Assembly: GCF_000422405.1 (NCBI RefSeq)
Contig: NZ_AULS01000002.1
Coordinates: 124,001-188,000 of the forward strand
Reading direction: 5' to 3'
Source of the DNA: Microbacterium luticocti DSM 19459
GTDB lineage: Bacteria; Actinomycetota; Actinomycetes; Actinomycetales; Microbacteriaceae
Length of the DNA: 64,000 nucleotides
A program made the translations under genes and the position numbers. Of the stretch, positions 24,294 through 33,027 are shown piece by piece (the first letter of the stretch is position 1; every line of letters begins with the position of its first letter). The notes under the pieces are model-generated. The model was given only the letters and a program-made list of their open reading frames with translations, made no database searches and had not been told where the DNA came from.

Positions 24294-25166
24294 ATGCCCG
24301 CATTGATTCTGGGCGCCACCGGCAACGTGGGCCCGCACGTGGTGCGTGAACTGCAGGTGCAGGGCGAGCATCCGCGCGTCATGGTCCGCGACGCCGACCG
24401 GGCCCACGCACTGCTCGGCGACGACGTCGACGTGCACGCCGGCGACATGACCGACCCGGCCGCCCTCGCAGCCGCCGCGGACGGCGTCGACACCGTGTTC
24501 CTGCTCTCGCCGCACGGGTTCTCGATGGGCGACGCCCAGCTCGGCGTGATCCGCGCGCTGCGTCGCACCGGCATCCGCATCGTGAAGCTGTCGGGCACCA
24601 GCTCGGCGATCACCCCCGACGGGCCGCACGCCTGCCGCCAGCACTGGGAGGTGGAGCGCATCCTGCAGGAAAGCGGGCAGCCCTTCGTCATCCTGCGCCC
24701 CAACTCGTTCCTACAGGTGCTCGTGGAACGCCTCATGCTGCCCGGCCTGAACGCCACCGGCACGATCATGAACCCGCTCGGCGACGCCGGCATCAGCCTG
24801 ATCGACGCCCGCGATGTCGGCGCCGTCGCCGCGGCGACGATCCTGCGCCACGACTGGGACGGGCAGACGCTGGTGTTGACGGGACCCCGCGCCGTCACGT
24901 ACGCCGAGATCGCCGACCTGGTCGCCGCGCGCACCGGACGGCCGGCCGGACTCGCCCAGGTCACGCCCGCCGACGTGCGTGCCTCGCTCGTCGCCCGCGG
25001 CACCGAGGAGTGGGAGGCCGAGCACTTCGAGGAGATGTACGCGCTGTTCCGCGCCGGCGAATCCGCGTTCGTCACCGACACCGTCGAGCAGGTCACCGGG
25101 CGGGCTCCGCGGACCATCGAGGCGTTCCTCGACGAGGTGCTCGCCCCGGCGGAGGCCGCCTCATGA
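24294..25166 (+). CDS. NmrA-like NAD(P)-binding protein
   Basis: 290-residue atypical short-chain dehydrogenase fold. N-terminal Rossmann motif ILGATGNVGPHVVRELQ (GATGxxG), VRDADRAHALLGDDVDVHAGDMTD, then VKLSGTSSAITPDGPHACRQHWEVERIL and FVILRPNSFLQ. The classical Tyr-x3-Lys is absent, as usual for NmrA/QOR2-like members, which act as redox sensors or quinone reductases. GAGAGGA precedes the ATG. First gene of a five-gene rightward operon coupled by ATGA/GTGA overlaps. Reduction of a quinone or enal intermediate is inferred. Confidence 0.88.
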   Translation: MPALILGATGNVGPHVVRELQVQGEHPRVMVRDADRAHALLGDDVDVHAGDMTDPAALAAAADGVDTVFLLSPHGFSMGDAQLGVIRALRRTGIRIVKLSGTSSAITPDGPHACRQHWEVERILQESGQPFVILRPNSFLQVLVERLMLPGLNATGTIMNPLGDAGISLIDARDVGAVAAATILRHDWDGQTLVLTGPRAVTYAEIADLVAARTGRPAGLAQVTPADVRASLVARGTEEWEAEHFEEMYALFRAGESAFVTDTVEQVTGRAPRTIEAFLDEVLAPAEAAS

Positions 25167-25591
25167 GCGCCTGCCTGCCCTGCGACCTCGAGGCCGCCGA
25201 CGACGAGGCGGTCGTGTATCGCGACGACGTCTGGTCGTGCGAGGTCGCCGACGGCTACGACGTGCCCGGCTGGTTCATCCTGCGGCTGCGCCGGCACGCC
25301 GAGGGCTGGGAGGCCCTGACCGCCGACGAGCTCGCGGGGTTCGGCCGGGTGTCACAGCGGCTCGTCGCCGCGATCGTCGCCGGCACCGACGCCACCGGCG
25401 CGTACTTCATGAGCTTCGGCGAGAACTACCCGCACTTCCACTTCCTCGTCACCGCGCGCCCGGCCGACCTCGCCACCGAGCACCGCAGCGCCGGCATCCT
25501 CGCCCTGCGCGCCGATCACCGCGACCGCGCCGCCTCGCTCGCGGTGGCCGCCGACGTGCGCCGCGCCCTGGCCGCCCCCGCTCCTGCCTGA
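25163..25591 (+). CDS. HIT-like (histidine triad fold) protein
   Basis: 142-residue protein with CLPCDLEAADDEAVVYRDDVWSCEVADGYDVPGWFILRLRRHAEG and FGENYPHFHFLVTARP. The H-x-H segment PHFHFLV sits where HIT nucleotide hydrolases carry their histidine triad, but the third His of HxHxHxx is a Leu. The two N-terminal Cys (CLPC) could bind metal. ATG overlaps the stop of the NmrA gene. Whether it is catalytic is doubtful; a binding or accessory role is possible. Confidence 0.8.
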   Translation: MSACLPCDLEAADDEAVVYRDDVWSCEVADGYDVPGWFILRLRRHAEGWEALTADELAGFGRVSQRLVAAIVAGTDATGAYFMSFGENYPHFHFLVTARPADLATEHRSAGILALRADHRDRAASLAVAADVRRALAAPAPA

Positions 25592-25619
25592 ATCCGCCAC
25601 CCGACCCGAAAGGACGACG

Positions 25620-26492
25620 ATGTCCACTCCGTTCCGCTTCACCACCTCCGACGGCCGCGTCTACAGCGGCCGCAGCGCCGCCCTCGGCGAGGCCGCCGAC
25701 GGCGCCCCGCTCGTCATCGCGCTGCACGGCGGCACCTACACCTCCGAGTACTTCGACATCCCGGGGTATTCGCTGCTTGATCGCGCCGCGGCGCGAGGCA
25801 TCCCGATCATCGCTCTCGACCGGCCCAACTACGTCGACTCCTCGCCGCTGGAGGCGGAGGACTCGATCATCCTCGCCAACGCCGACGTCCTCTCGGACGC
25901 GATCGGCGAGATCTGGGAGCAGTACGGCGACGGCACCGCGGGCATCGTGCTCATCGCCCACTCCATCGGCGCCGCCGTCGCGACGGCGATCGCCGCGACG
26001 CAGCCGTCGTGGCCGCTGCGGGGGCTGGCGATCTCGGGATGCCTCGTGCGGGTGCCGCAGGAGTCCCGTGCCGCCTGGGAGTCGCTGCCGCCGATCCCGA
26101 TGATCGAGCTGCCGGTGCCCATGAAGGACCAGGTGATGTTCGGGCCCGAGGGCACCTTCACCGACGACATGCCCGCCGCCAGCCACCCGTCGAACACACT
26201 GGTGCCGAAGGCCGAGCTGCTCGACATCACCGGCGGCTGGATCGCGCGCCGCGCCGAGGTGTGCGGTCGGGTGACGGTGCCGGTGTTCCACCGGCAGGGC
26301 GAGTTCGACCACCTGTGGGTGACCGATCAGAACGAGATCGACGAGTTCCGCGCCGGGTTCGGCTCGGCGGCGTCGGTCGATTCCGCGCTCGAGCCGGGGA
26401 GCGGCCACTGCATCGACTTCCATGTGCCCGCCGAACGGTTCCAGCAGGCGGAGCTCGACTTCGCGATGGCGGTCGCGGCCGCCCGGGTGTGA
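25620..26492 (+). CDS. Alpha/beta hydrolase
   Basis: 290-residue alpha/beta-fold hydrolase. Oxyanion region VIALHGGTYTSEYFDI, nucleophile elbow IAHSIGAAVA (Ser), likely acid in FHRQGEFDHLW and catalytic His in EPGSGHCIDFH. The lid region (PIPMIELPVPMKDQVMFG) is unusual. GAAAGGACG precedes the ATG. In this context it could cleave a C-C bond in a meta-cleavage product (MhpC-type) or hydrolyse an ester/lactone. I cannot separate these from sequence alone. Confidence 0.88.
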   Translation: MSTPFRFTTSDGRVYSGRSAALGEAADGAPLVIALHGGTYTSEYFDIPGYSLLDRAAARGIPIIALDRPNYVDSSPLEAEDSIILANADVLSDAIGEIWEQYGDGTAGIVLIAHSIGAAVATAIAATQPSWPLRGLAISGCLVRVPQESRAAWESLPPIPMIELPVPMKDQVMFGPEGTFTDDMPAASHPSNTLVPKAELLDITGGWIARRAEVCGRVTVPVFHRQGEFDHLWVTDQNEIDEFRAGFGSAASVDSALEPGSGHCIDFHVPAERFQQAELDFAMAVAAARV

Positions 26493-27577
26493 TCGTGGCC
26501 GTGCTGCTGCGCGGGGTGCGCGTCTTCGACGGCGACGGTTTCGGCGACCCGACCGACGTCGCCGTCGAGGGCGGGCTGATCGCACCGGATGCCTCGGCCT
26601 CCGCAGCATCCGGCACCGAGGTCGTCGACGGGGGATACCTGATCCCAGGCCTGATCGACTGCCACGTGCACCTGTACGGCCCCGAGACGCTCGCCGCGCT
26701 GGCGCGGCACGGCGTGACGACGGCGCTCGACATGAGCTCGCCGCCCGACCTCGTGGCGGCGCTGCGCGGGCTGCCCGGCACCACCGACATCCGCAGCGCC
26801 ATGATGGCGATGAGCTCGCCGGCCAGCGCCCACGCCCAGCGGTTGAAGGACGTCCCGGCCGCGCGGGAGTCCCTCGTCGCCGGCCCCGACGAGGTCGAGG
26901 CCGCCGTGGCTCGCCGCATCGCGCAGGGCGCCGACTACCTCAAGGTCGTCATCGACCTGCCCGGCTTCGACCAGCAGACGGTCGACGCCATCGTCGCGGC
27001 CGCGCACGCGCGGGGGAAGGCCGTCGTCGCACACGCGTCGCGGTCGGACGCCGTCGACATGGCGCAGCGGGCCGGCGTCGACGTGCTCACCCACGCTCCC
27101 CTCGACCGCCCCATCGGCACCGCCCGGGCTGCGGAACTCGCCGCCGCCGGAACGATCGTCGTGCCCACGCTGACGATGATGCGCGGCATCGTCGATCGGC
27201 TCGCCGGAGCGGGTCCGGGCCCGCGCTACGAGCCGGCCCGCGACTCGGTGCGGGCGCTGCACGAGGCCGGCGTGCCGGTGCTTGCGGGCACCGATGCCAA
27301 CCAGACGCCGGCGGCCCCGGCATCCCCGCCCTTCGGTGCAAGCCTGCACGACGAGCTGGCACTGCTGGTGGACGCCGGGCTGAGCACCGTCGAGGTGCTG
27401 CGCGCGGCGACGAGCACGGCGGCGGCGCACTTCGGGCTCGCCGACCGCGGCCGGATCGCCCCCGGACTGCGCGCCGACCTGGTGCTGCTGCAGGAGGACC
27501 CGACCGCCGACATCGCGGCGACCCGGCGCATCCGGGGCGTCTGGATCGCCGGCGAGCGCGTCTCGGGGGCACCGTGA
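26489..27577 (+). CDS. Amidohydrolase (imidazolonepropionase-like)
   Basis: 362-residue metal-dependent hydrolase. The metal site is visible as LIDCHVHLYG (HxH), DYLKVVIDLPG (Lys that may be carboxylated), VVAHASR, VLTHAPL and the late Asp in VLAGTDANQTP. The C-terminal GRIAPGLRADLVLLQEDP closes the composite domain. GTG 26489 overlaps the preceding TGA; GTG 26495 is an alternative. It likely hydrolyses a cyclic amide, lactone or dipeptide-like compound, suggesting that the degraded substrate or an intermediate carries such a bond. Confidence 0.88.
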   Translation: MIVAVLLRGVRVFDGDGFGDPTDVAVEGGLIAPDASASAASGTEVVDGGYLIPGLIDCHVHLYGPETLAALARHGVTTALDMSSPPDLVAALRGLPGTTDIRSAMMAMSSPASAHAQRLKDVPAARESLVAGPDEVEAAVARRIAQGADYLKVVIDLPGFDQQTVDAIVAAAHARGKAVVAHASRSDAVDMAQRAGVDVLTHAPLDRPIGTARAAELAAAGTIVVPTLTMMRGIVDRLAGAGPGPRYEPARDSVRALHEAGVPVLAGTDANQTPAAPASPPFGASLHDELALLVDAGLSTVEVLRAATSTAAAHFGLADRGRIAPGLRADLVLLQEDPTADIAATRRIRGVWIAGERVSGAP

Positions 27578-28458
27578 TACTCGTCACGGCCGCGAACGGC
27601 AACCAGGGCCGGCTGCTGATTCCCAAGCTGCTGAGCGCCGGGCTGCCGGTGCGCGCCGTGGTGCGATCCGAGGCATCCGCCGCCTTTCTGCGCGCACGGG
27701 GGGTGACCGACGTGCTCGTCGGCGACCTGGCCGAGCCCGGGGTGCAGCGCGCAGCGGTGCGGGGCGTGTCGAAGGTGTACCACGTGGGCGCCACACTGAG
27801 CCCCGGCGAGCGCGCCATGGGACTCGGCCTGATCGACGCGGCGGTCGAGGCCGGCGTCGAGCACTTCGTGTTCAGCTCGGTGCTGCACTCCATCGTCACC
27901 GACCTGGTGCAGCACGAGATCAAACGCGACATCGAGGAGCATCTGCTCGCATCCGACCTGGAGTTCACCATCCTGCAGCCGTCGAACTACATGCTGCCGC
28001 TCAAGCTGCAGCCGGCGTTCGAGCGCGGCGCGTTCGAACTGTCGTGGTCGCTCACGCGCCGGCAGTCGCTGGTCGACCTCGACGACGTGACGGATGTCGC
28101 GGTCATGGCGCTGGTCGACAGTGCGCGTCACGCGGCCGCCACGTACGAGCTGGTCGCGCCGGGACGGTTCACCGCCCACGAGCTGGGCGAGGTCATCGCG
28201 CAGGTGCTGGGCCGTCCGATCGCGGTGCGCGAGATCGACGCCGACACGTATGCGACCGCCTGGCTCGGCGACCGCGACCCGGCGACCGCGACGCACGAAC
28301 TGGCGGTGCTGCGCTCGATCAGCGCCCGATACAGCGCGCACGACTTCGTCGGCAATCCGAACGTGCTGACCTGGCTGCTCGGCCGCGAGCCCACCTCGTT
28401 CGCGCAGTTCGTGCGGCGGGAATGGCTCAGAACGGGTAGCGGCCGGGATCGCGACTGA
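27574..28458 (+). CDS. Second NmrA-like NAD(P)-binding protein
   Basis: 294-residue Rossmann protein: VILVTAANGNQGRLLIPKLLSAG (xxANGNQG variant), AVVRSEASAAFLRARGVTDVLVGDLAEPG, HFVFSSVLHSIVTDLVQHEIKRDIEEHL and FTILQPSNYMLP. It belongs with NmrA/HSCARG-like reductases or sensors. GTG 27574 overlaps the amidohydrolase stop. Its last 32 bp overlap the convergent aldehyde dehydrogenase gene. Two divergent NmrA-like proteins in one operon suggest two successive reductions, or a sensor plus an enzyme. Confidence 0.87.
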   Translation: MILVTAANGNQGRLLIPKLLSAGLPVRAVVRSEASAAFLRARGVTDVLVGDLAEPGVQRAAVRGVSKVYHVGATLSPGERAMGLGLIDAAVEAGVEHFVFSSVLHSIVTDLVQHEIKRDIEEHLLASDLEFTILQPSNYMLPLKLQPAFERGAFELSWSLTRRQSLVDLDDVTDVAVMALVDSARHAAATYELVAPGRFTAHELGEVIAQVLGRPIAVREIDADTYATAWLGDRDPATATHELAVLRSISARYSAHDFVGNPNVLTWLLGREPTSFAQFVRREWLRTGSGRDRD

Positions 28459-29908
28459 CGGTCGTGAGGCGCACCTCGGTGAAGTCCTCGATCGCGTAGT
28501 GCCCGGAGCGTCCCCATCCGCTGTCCTTGACGCCGCCCACCGGCAGGGCGGCCTCGCTGGCCATCGTGGGTGCGTTGACGTGCACGATGCCGGCGTCGAA
28601 GCGCTCGGCGATGTCGAGCCCCCGCCCGCGGTCGCCGGTCATGATCGCCGCGCTGAGCCCGTACGGCGTGGACTGCGCGTCGGCGATGGCGGTCTCGACG
28701 TCGTCGAACGCCTCGATCACCAGCAACGGCCCGAACGTCTCGTCGCAGCCGGTCGTGCAGATCGCCTCCGGCGGCACGTGGGTGAGGATCGTCGGCCGGT
28801 ACAGCCGCCCCTCGTGCGTGCCGCCGGTGACGAGCGTCGCCCCGCGGTCCACGGCATCGCGCACCCGCTCGTCGATCTGCGCGACGGCCCGATCGTTGAT
28901 GAGCGGCCCGATGATCACCTCGGGATCGGTCGGGTCGCCGACCTTCAGTGCCTCGACCCGGGCGCGAAGGCCGGCCACGAACTCGTCGTGGCGATCCCGC
29001 GCGATGTACACCTTGCGGCTGTTCATGCAGACCTGCCCCTGGTGCAGGAACGCGCCGAAGGTGACGGCCTTCACCGCCTCCTCGATGTCGGCCTCGTCGA
29101 GCACGAGCACCGGGTTGAACCCGCCCAGCTCGAGCACCATGCGCTTCAGTGCCCGGCCGGCACGCTCACCGAGGATGCGCGCCGTGCGATCCGAGCCGGT
29201 GAAGTCGATGCATCGCACGGCCGGGCTCGCGAAGAACACATCGGCGATCTCGGCCGCCGCGCCCGGCGCGTGGGTGACGACATTGAACGACCCCGCCGGA
29301 AAGCCCGCCTGCTCCAGGATCTCGGCGTGGATCAGCCCCGCCGACAGCGGCGCCTCTTCCGACGGCTTGATCACCGTGGTGTTGCCGAACGCCATCGGGA
29401 GCAGGAACGTGCGCCAAGCGAGGTAGAAGGCGCCGTTCCACGGGGTGAAGCCGGCGACCACGCCCAGCGGTTTGCGCGTCACCGTGGCGGTGCGGCCGGC
29501 GACGTCGCTGCGCAGCACATCACCGGCGGGCAGGTAGCCCCAGCCGGCCGCCTGTCGCAGCATCGCCGCGGACAGCCGGATCTGGAACGCGGCGAACGCG
29601 CGGCTCGACCCGCCCTCCCGCGCCATGAGCCGCACGATCTCGTCCTCACGGGCGTCCACGATGTCGGCCGCCTTCAGGAACAGCCGCTGACGCTCGCCCG
29701 GGGGCATGGCTGCCCAGGCAGGGAATGCGGCGGCGGCCGCGGCCACCGCCGCCTCGGCATCCGCCCGACCGCCCGCTGCCGCTTCGGCGACGAGCGAGTC
29801 GTCGAGCGGATTGCGCACCGCGAAGGTCGGCCCGCCGCGAGCGGTCCAGCATCCGTCGATGAAATGCGACGTCTCGGTCGCGGTTTCCGCCGGTGCGATG
29901 ATCGACAT
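28427..29908 (-). CDS. Aldehyde dehydrogenase
   Basis: 493-residue NAD(P)-dependent aldehyde dehydrogenase. Landmarks are GVVAGFTPWNGAFYLAWRTFLLPMAFGNTTVIKPSEEAPLS, FTGSDRTARILGERAG, the general-base Glu in MVLELGGFNPVLVL, the catalytic Cys in HQGQVCMNSRKVY, and ETFGPLLVIEAFDD. It resembles benzaldehyde/vanillin-type dehydrogenases. GGAGGAG precedes the ATG. It is the second gene after the decarboxylase-type amidohydrolase and is presumably under the LysR protein. It oxidises an aldehyde formed in the same pathway (inferred). Confidence 0.92.
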   Translation of the reverse strand: MSIIAPAETATETSHFIDGCWTARGGPTFAVRNPLDDSLVAEAAAGGRADAEAAVAAAAAAFPAWAAMPPGERQRLFLKAADIVDAREDEIVRLMAREGGSSRAFAAFQIRLSAAMLRQAAGWGYLPAGDVLRSDVAGRTATVTRKPLGVVAGFTPWNGAFYLAWRTFLLPMAFGNTTVIKPSEEAPLSAGLIHAEILEQAGFPAGSFNVVTHAPGAAAEIADVFFASPAVRCIDFTGSDRTARILGERAGRALKRMVLELGGFNPVLVLDEADIEEAVKAVTFGAFLHQGQVCMNSRKVYIARDRHDEFVAGLRARVEALKVGDPTDPEVIIGPLINDRAVAQIDERVRDAVDRGATLVTGGTHEGRLYRPTILTHVPPEAICTTGCDETFGPLLVIEAFDDVETAIADAQSTPYGLSAAIMTGDRGRGLDIAERFDAGIVHVNAPTMASEAALPVGGVKDSGWGRSGHYAIEDFTEVRLTTVSRDPGRYPF

Positions 29909-29944
29909 CTCTCCTCCATCTCGCGCGAGCGTGTGCCGCGGGGT

Positions 29945-30898
29945 TCACAGGCCGAGCAGGGCCTCGGCGTTGCGGTGCGCGATCTTCTGCCTATCCTCGT
30001 CCGAGACCGGCGCCGACCGCAGGTGGGCCGTCGCCCGCGCACTGTCGGCGAACGGGTGGTCGACCGAGAACATCAGGCGATCCACCCCGAAGGTCTCGAT
30101 CGCGCACCGCAGGGGCGCATCGGACACGTAGCCCGAGGTGGTCAGGGCGACGTTGCGACGCAGCGTCTCGGCGACCGTGAGCGCGTGGCCCCGCACCACC
30201 GGGCCGAGCATGTCCTCGATGCGGTCGATGTGGAACGGCAGGCCCTCGCCCATGTGCCCGACGATGATCGTCAGGTCGGGAAGCTCCTCGAAGACACCGG
30301 CGACGACCATGCGCAGCACATGCATTCCGGTCTCGGAATGCCATCCCCATCCCGAGGTGGAGAGGCACTCGGCGGCGGCCGGCTCGAGCCCCGAATAGTA
30401 GATCTGCCGCAGCGCGGGCGGCGGCGGGGCGGGATGCAGGTAGATCGGCACGCCGAGGCGGGCCGCAGTGGTCAGCACCGGCCGCACCGACGGGTCGTCG
30501 AGGAACACCCCGTTGGTCTGCCCGTGGATCATCGCGCCGACGAAGCCCCGCTCCTTCACACAACGGGTCAGCTCGTCGGCGGCCCGTGCCGGGTCGGTCA
30601 TCGGCAGCGACGCGAACGCCCGAAAGCGGTCGGGATGCGCCGCGACGGCGTCCGCCAGGCGGTCGTTGAGCGCGCAACTGATCGCGACCGACCTCGCCGG
30701 CTCGAGCTCTTGCACGATCCAGCCGAGCGCAGAGAGCACCTGGACGTCGATCCCCGCGGCATCCATGATCCGCAGACGGGCGTCGCCCACCTCATCGAGG
30801 TCGGGCAGTTTCGCGCGTGCCCGGGGGCTGAACGACAGGCCTTCGGCGTGCAGGATGTCTCGCGGGAACATGTGCTCTTCGAGCGCGATGATCTTCAT
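29945..30898 (-). CDS. Amidohydrolase-2 family decarboxylase (ACMSD / gamma-resorcylate type)
   Basis: 317-residue TIM-barrel metalloenzyme. The N-terminal ALEEHM has the E-x-H ligands (Glu7, His9) found in 2,6-dihydroxybenzoate decarboxylase instead of HxH. Further ligands are YLHPAP (His), VGHMGEG (His) and FSVDHPF (Asp). Family members decarboxylate hydroxybenzoates non-oxidatively. GGGGGAG lies before ATG 30898. It is divergent from the LysR gene, 84 bp apart, a standard regulator-target layout. Probable role: converting a hydroxylated benzoate to a phenol for the hydroxylase/dioxygenase operon. Hydratase activity is an alternative. Confidence 0.88.
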   Translation of the reverse strand: MKIIALEEHMFPRDILHAEGLSFSPRARAKLPDLDEVGDARLRIMDAAGIDVQVLSALGWIVQELEPARSVAISCALNDRLADAVAAHPDRFRAFASLPMTDPARAADELTRCVKERGFVGAMIHGQTNGVFLDDPSVRPVLTTAARLGVPIYLHPAPPPPALRQIYYSGLEPAAAECLSTSGWGWHSETGMHVLRMVVAGVFEELPDLTIIVGHMGEGLPFHIDRIEDMLGPVVRGHALTVAETLRRNVALTTSGYVSDAPLRCAIETFGVDRLMFSVDHPFADSARATAHLRSAPVSDEDRQKIAHRNAEALLGL

Positions 30899-30950
30899 GA
30901 CTCCCCCTGGTCGGTGGTGCCAGACTCGCAGCAGTGCGCGTAGGTGTCCA

Positions 30951-30988
30951 ATGCATTCAGGTGCGGCCCTACTATGAGTGCCATGCAT
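30951..30988 (+). promoter_or_regulatory. Leaderless lysR promoter with paired ATGCAT motifs
   Basis: TACTAT at 30970-30975 is a good -10 placed 7 nt before the LysR ATG (30983), implying a leaderless transcript. ATGCAT occurs at 30951-30956 and again at 30983-30988, flanking the -10. These could be LysR half-sites controlling both divergent promoters. Confidence 0.45.
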
Positions 30989-31885
30989 ATCGACAACGTC
31001 GATCTGAATCTGCTCAGGCCGCTGGAACTGCTGCTGCGCGAGCGGCACGTCTCGCGCGCCGCCGCGCGTGCGAACCTCACGCAGTCCGCGATGAGCCGCG
31101 CCCTCGCCCGGCTGCGCGTCGCCTGCGACGACGAACTGCTCGTGCGCACGCCGGGCGGTTACGAACTGACGCCGCGGGCCAGGATGCTGCAGGACGAGCT
31201 TGCGACCCTGCTCCCCGCGATCCGCACGCTGTTCGAAGGGACGTCGTTCGATCCTGCGACGGCGAACGATGTGATGCGCGTCGCAGCGTCGGACTACCCC
31301 CTGGCGATCCTCGGCGACGACCTGTTCCCCGCATTCACGCGGGAGGCGCCGCAGATGTCGCTGATCGTCACCCCGATGACGCCCACGACCTTCACCGATC
31401 TCGATCAGGGGCGCCTCGACCTCGTGCTCACACCGCTGGCGGCTCCCCCGAATCTGCGTCGTCAGCCGTTGTTCGCCGAGGACTTCGTCGGCGTGCTGGC
31501 GAGTTCGCATCCGTTGTCGGGCCCCCGGCTCACGGTCGACGATCTCGGCCGTTATCCACACGCGACCGTGGCGGGCATGTTCCCGCAGCAGACGATCGTC
31601 ATGGACCAGCTCGAGCGGCTCGGCATCCACGCGACCGCCGAGGTGCGAGTGCCGTACTTCACCGCGGCCGTCGCGGCCGTCCGCGGCACCGAGCTCATCG
31701 CGGTGCTGCCCCGCCGGTTCGCCGAACGACACCTCGACGCGGCGCTGCGCATCGTCGAGCTGCCATCGGCGATCACCGGCATCGCCTACGGGATGCTGTG
31801 GCATCCGCGTCTGGAAGACGACCCCGCACACCGCTGGATGCGGGCCCTGATCGCCCGGGTCGCCGCAGCCGCCACGGGCGAGTAG
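30983..31885 (+). CDS. LysR-family transcriptional regulator
   Basis: 300-residue LTTR. The N-terminal HTH, LNLLRPLELLLRERHVSRAAARANLTQSAMSRALARLR (about residues 7-45), is followed by a substrate-binding fold: MRVAASDYPLAILGDDL, LDLVLTPLA, FVGVLASSHPL and GTELIAVLPRRFAERH. It belongs to the NodD/NahR-like group (short N-terminus, SRAAxxxxxTQSAMSRAL). ATG 30983 chosen from the -10 spacing; in-frame ATGs at 30944 and 30974 lie upstream of or within that -10. It probably responds to an aromatic acid and activates the divergent decarboxylase-ALDH operon. Confidence 0.9.
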   Translation: MHIDNVDLNLLRPLELLLRERHVSRAAARANLTQSAMSRALARLRVACDDELLVRTPGGYELTPRARMLQDELATLLPAIRTLFEGTSFDPATANDVMRVAASDYPLAILGDDLFPAFTREAPQMSLIVTPMTPTTFTDLDQGRLDLVLTPLAAPPNLRRQPLFAEDFVGVLASSHPLSGPRLTVDDLGRYPHATVAGMFPQQTIVMDQLERLGIHATAEVRVPYFTAAVAAVRGTELIAVLPRRFAERHLDAALRIVELPSAITGIAYGMLWHPRLEDDPAHRWMRALIARVAAAATGE

Positions 31886-31911
31886 TGGGCGTCTGCATCG
31901 GAAGCGGGTGG

Positions 31912-31996
31912 CGGAGGGTGTGGGATTCGAACCCACGGGGCATTGCTGCCCACTGGTTTTCAAGACCAGATCCTTCGGCCGCTCGGACAACCCTCC
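31912..31996 (-). tRNA. tRNA-Ser (anticodon TGA)
   Basis: 85-nt class II tRNA on the minus strand. Acceptor GGAGGGT/ACCCTCC, discriminator G, anticodon loop CTTGAAA with TGA, a long variable arm and T-loop GGTTCGAATCC. It lies 122 bp downstream of the serS-HAD operon on the same strand. Confidence 0.95.
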
Positions 31997-32118
31997 CGAC
32001 GGCGAACCGTCAGTGCTCGAGTCTATCCATTCGGAACGACGGGATGCCTCCGGCCGGGCGCCCGCTGCGCTCACGCGGCGACCGACTGGGGCCCGCGGCG
32101 ACCGGGTCGCGCCCGGGG

Positions 32119-33027
32119 CTACAGGCCCCGGAGGATCGCGGCGACGCCGCCGTCTGTCACCGACAGGGTGGTCTCGCCCGCGGCATCCCGCACCTCTTGC
32201 GGGCCCTGCGCCATCGCGACCGCACGGCCGCCGTGCTCGAGCGCCCACCGGAACATGCCCACGTCGTTGCGCCCGTCGCCGATCACCAGCACATGGGCCG
32301 GGTCGATGCCGAGCCAGCCGCGCACGTGCTCGAGCGCACTGGCCTTGTCGACCCCCATCGGCGCGATGTCGAGCCAGGCGGTCCATCCGATCGCGTACGA
32401 CACCTGGTTCAAACCGATCCGGTGCACGAGGTCGACGAAGTCCTGCTCGGTCTGGCCGGGCGAGACGACCACCACACGCGACACCGGCTGGGCGGCGAGC
32501 TCGGCGAATGGCACCCGCCGCGCGTTCACCAGGTTCCAGTCGTCCATCGGCTCGGTGTACAGCCGGGTGCCGTCGGCCAGCTCCACCATGTAGTGCGCCT
32601 CGGTCACGTTGTCGTGGATCAGACGCAGCACCTCGCTCGGGTCGAAGGTCTCGGTGTGGAACCGTTCGTACCGCAACTCGTCGGCATCCACCCGGCGCAT
32701 GATCACCGCACCGTTCGAGCACACCACGTACTCCGGGGCGAGCCCCAGCACGCGCAGGATGCCGCGGGTGCCCTCCCAGCTGCGCCCGGTCGCGAGCATC
32801 ACCTCGTGCCCCGCGCGCTGCGCGTGGGCCACGGCATCCACTACTCCCGGGCTCAGCGACTCGTCCTCGAGGATCACCGTGCCGTCGATGTCGAGCGCGA
32901 TCAGCAGCCGGGCCGAGACGACCGCGGGGTTCTCAGCATCCCGCGCCGCCTGCTCGACCAGCAGCGCCGTCTCGGCGGCGTCGTCGACCTCGATGCTCCC
33001 AGTCTCGGGCAGTCGCGCCGGGTTCAC
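32119..33027 (-). CDS. HAD-family hydrolase (Cof type)
   Basis: 302-residue phosphatase of the Cof/HAD-IIB type. Motif [16 protein letters not shown] (nucleophile Asp), motif [12 protein letters not shown], motif III Lys in [11 protein letters not shown] and motif [14 protein letters not shown] are all present. The first about 40 residues are acidic and non-conserved. GTG 33027 overlaps the serS stop by four bases, so translation is coupled to seryl-tRNA synthetase. Substrate unknown; sugar phosphates or flavin precursors are typical. Confidence 0.9.
   Translation of the reverse strand: MNPARLPETGSIEVDDAAETALLVEQAARDAENPAVVSARLLIALDIDGTVILEDESLSPGVVDAVAHAQRAGHEVMLATGRSWEGTRGILRVLGLAPEYVVCSNGAVIMRRVDADELRYERFHTETFDPSEVLRLIHDNVTEAHYMVELADGTRLYTEPMDDWNLVNARRVPFAELAAQPVSRVVVVSPGQTEQDFVDLVHRIGLNQVSYAIGWTAWLDIAPMGVDKASALEHVRGWLGIDPAHVLVIGDGRNDVGMFRWALEHGGRAVAMAQGPQEVRDAAGETTLSVTDGGVAAILRGL

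Noticed and set aside
21601..24303. 900-codon minus-strand frame over the TPP-enzyme and gntR genes
   Set aside because: Arg/Ala/Pro-rich and crosses two real genes of opposite strand; no Shine-Dalgarno or family signature.
28499..30943. 814-codon plus-strand frame opposite aldehyde dehydrogenase and decarboxylase
   Set aside because: No recognisable domain; both minus-strand proteins carry catalytic motifs and good ribosome sites.
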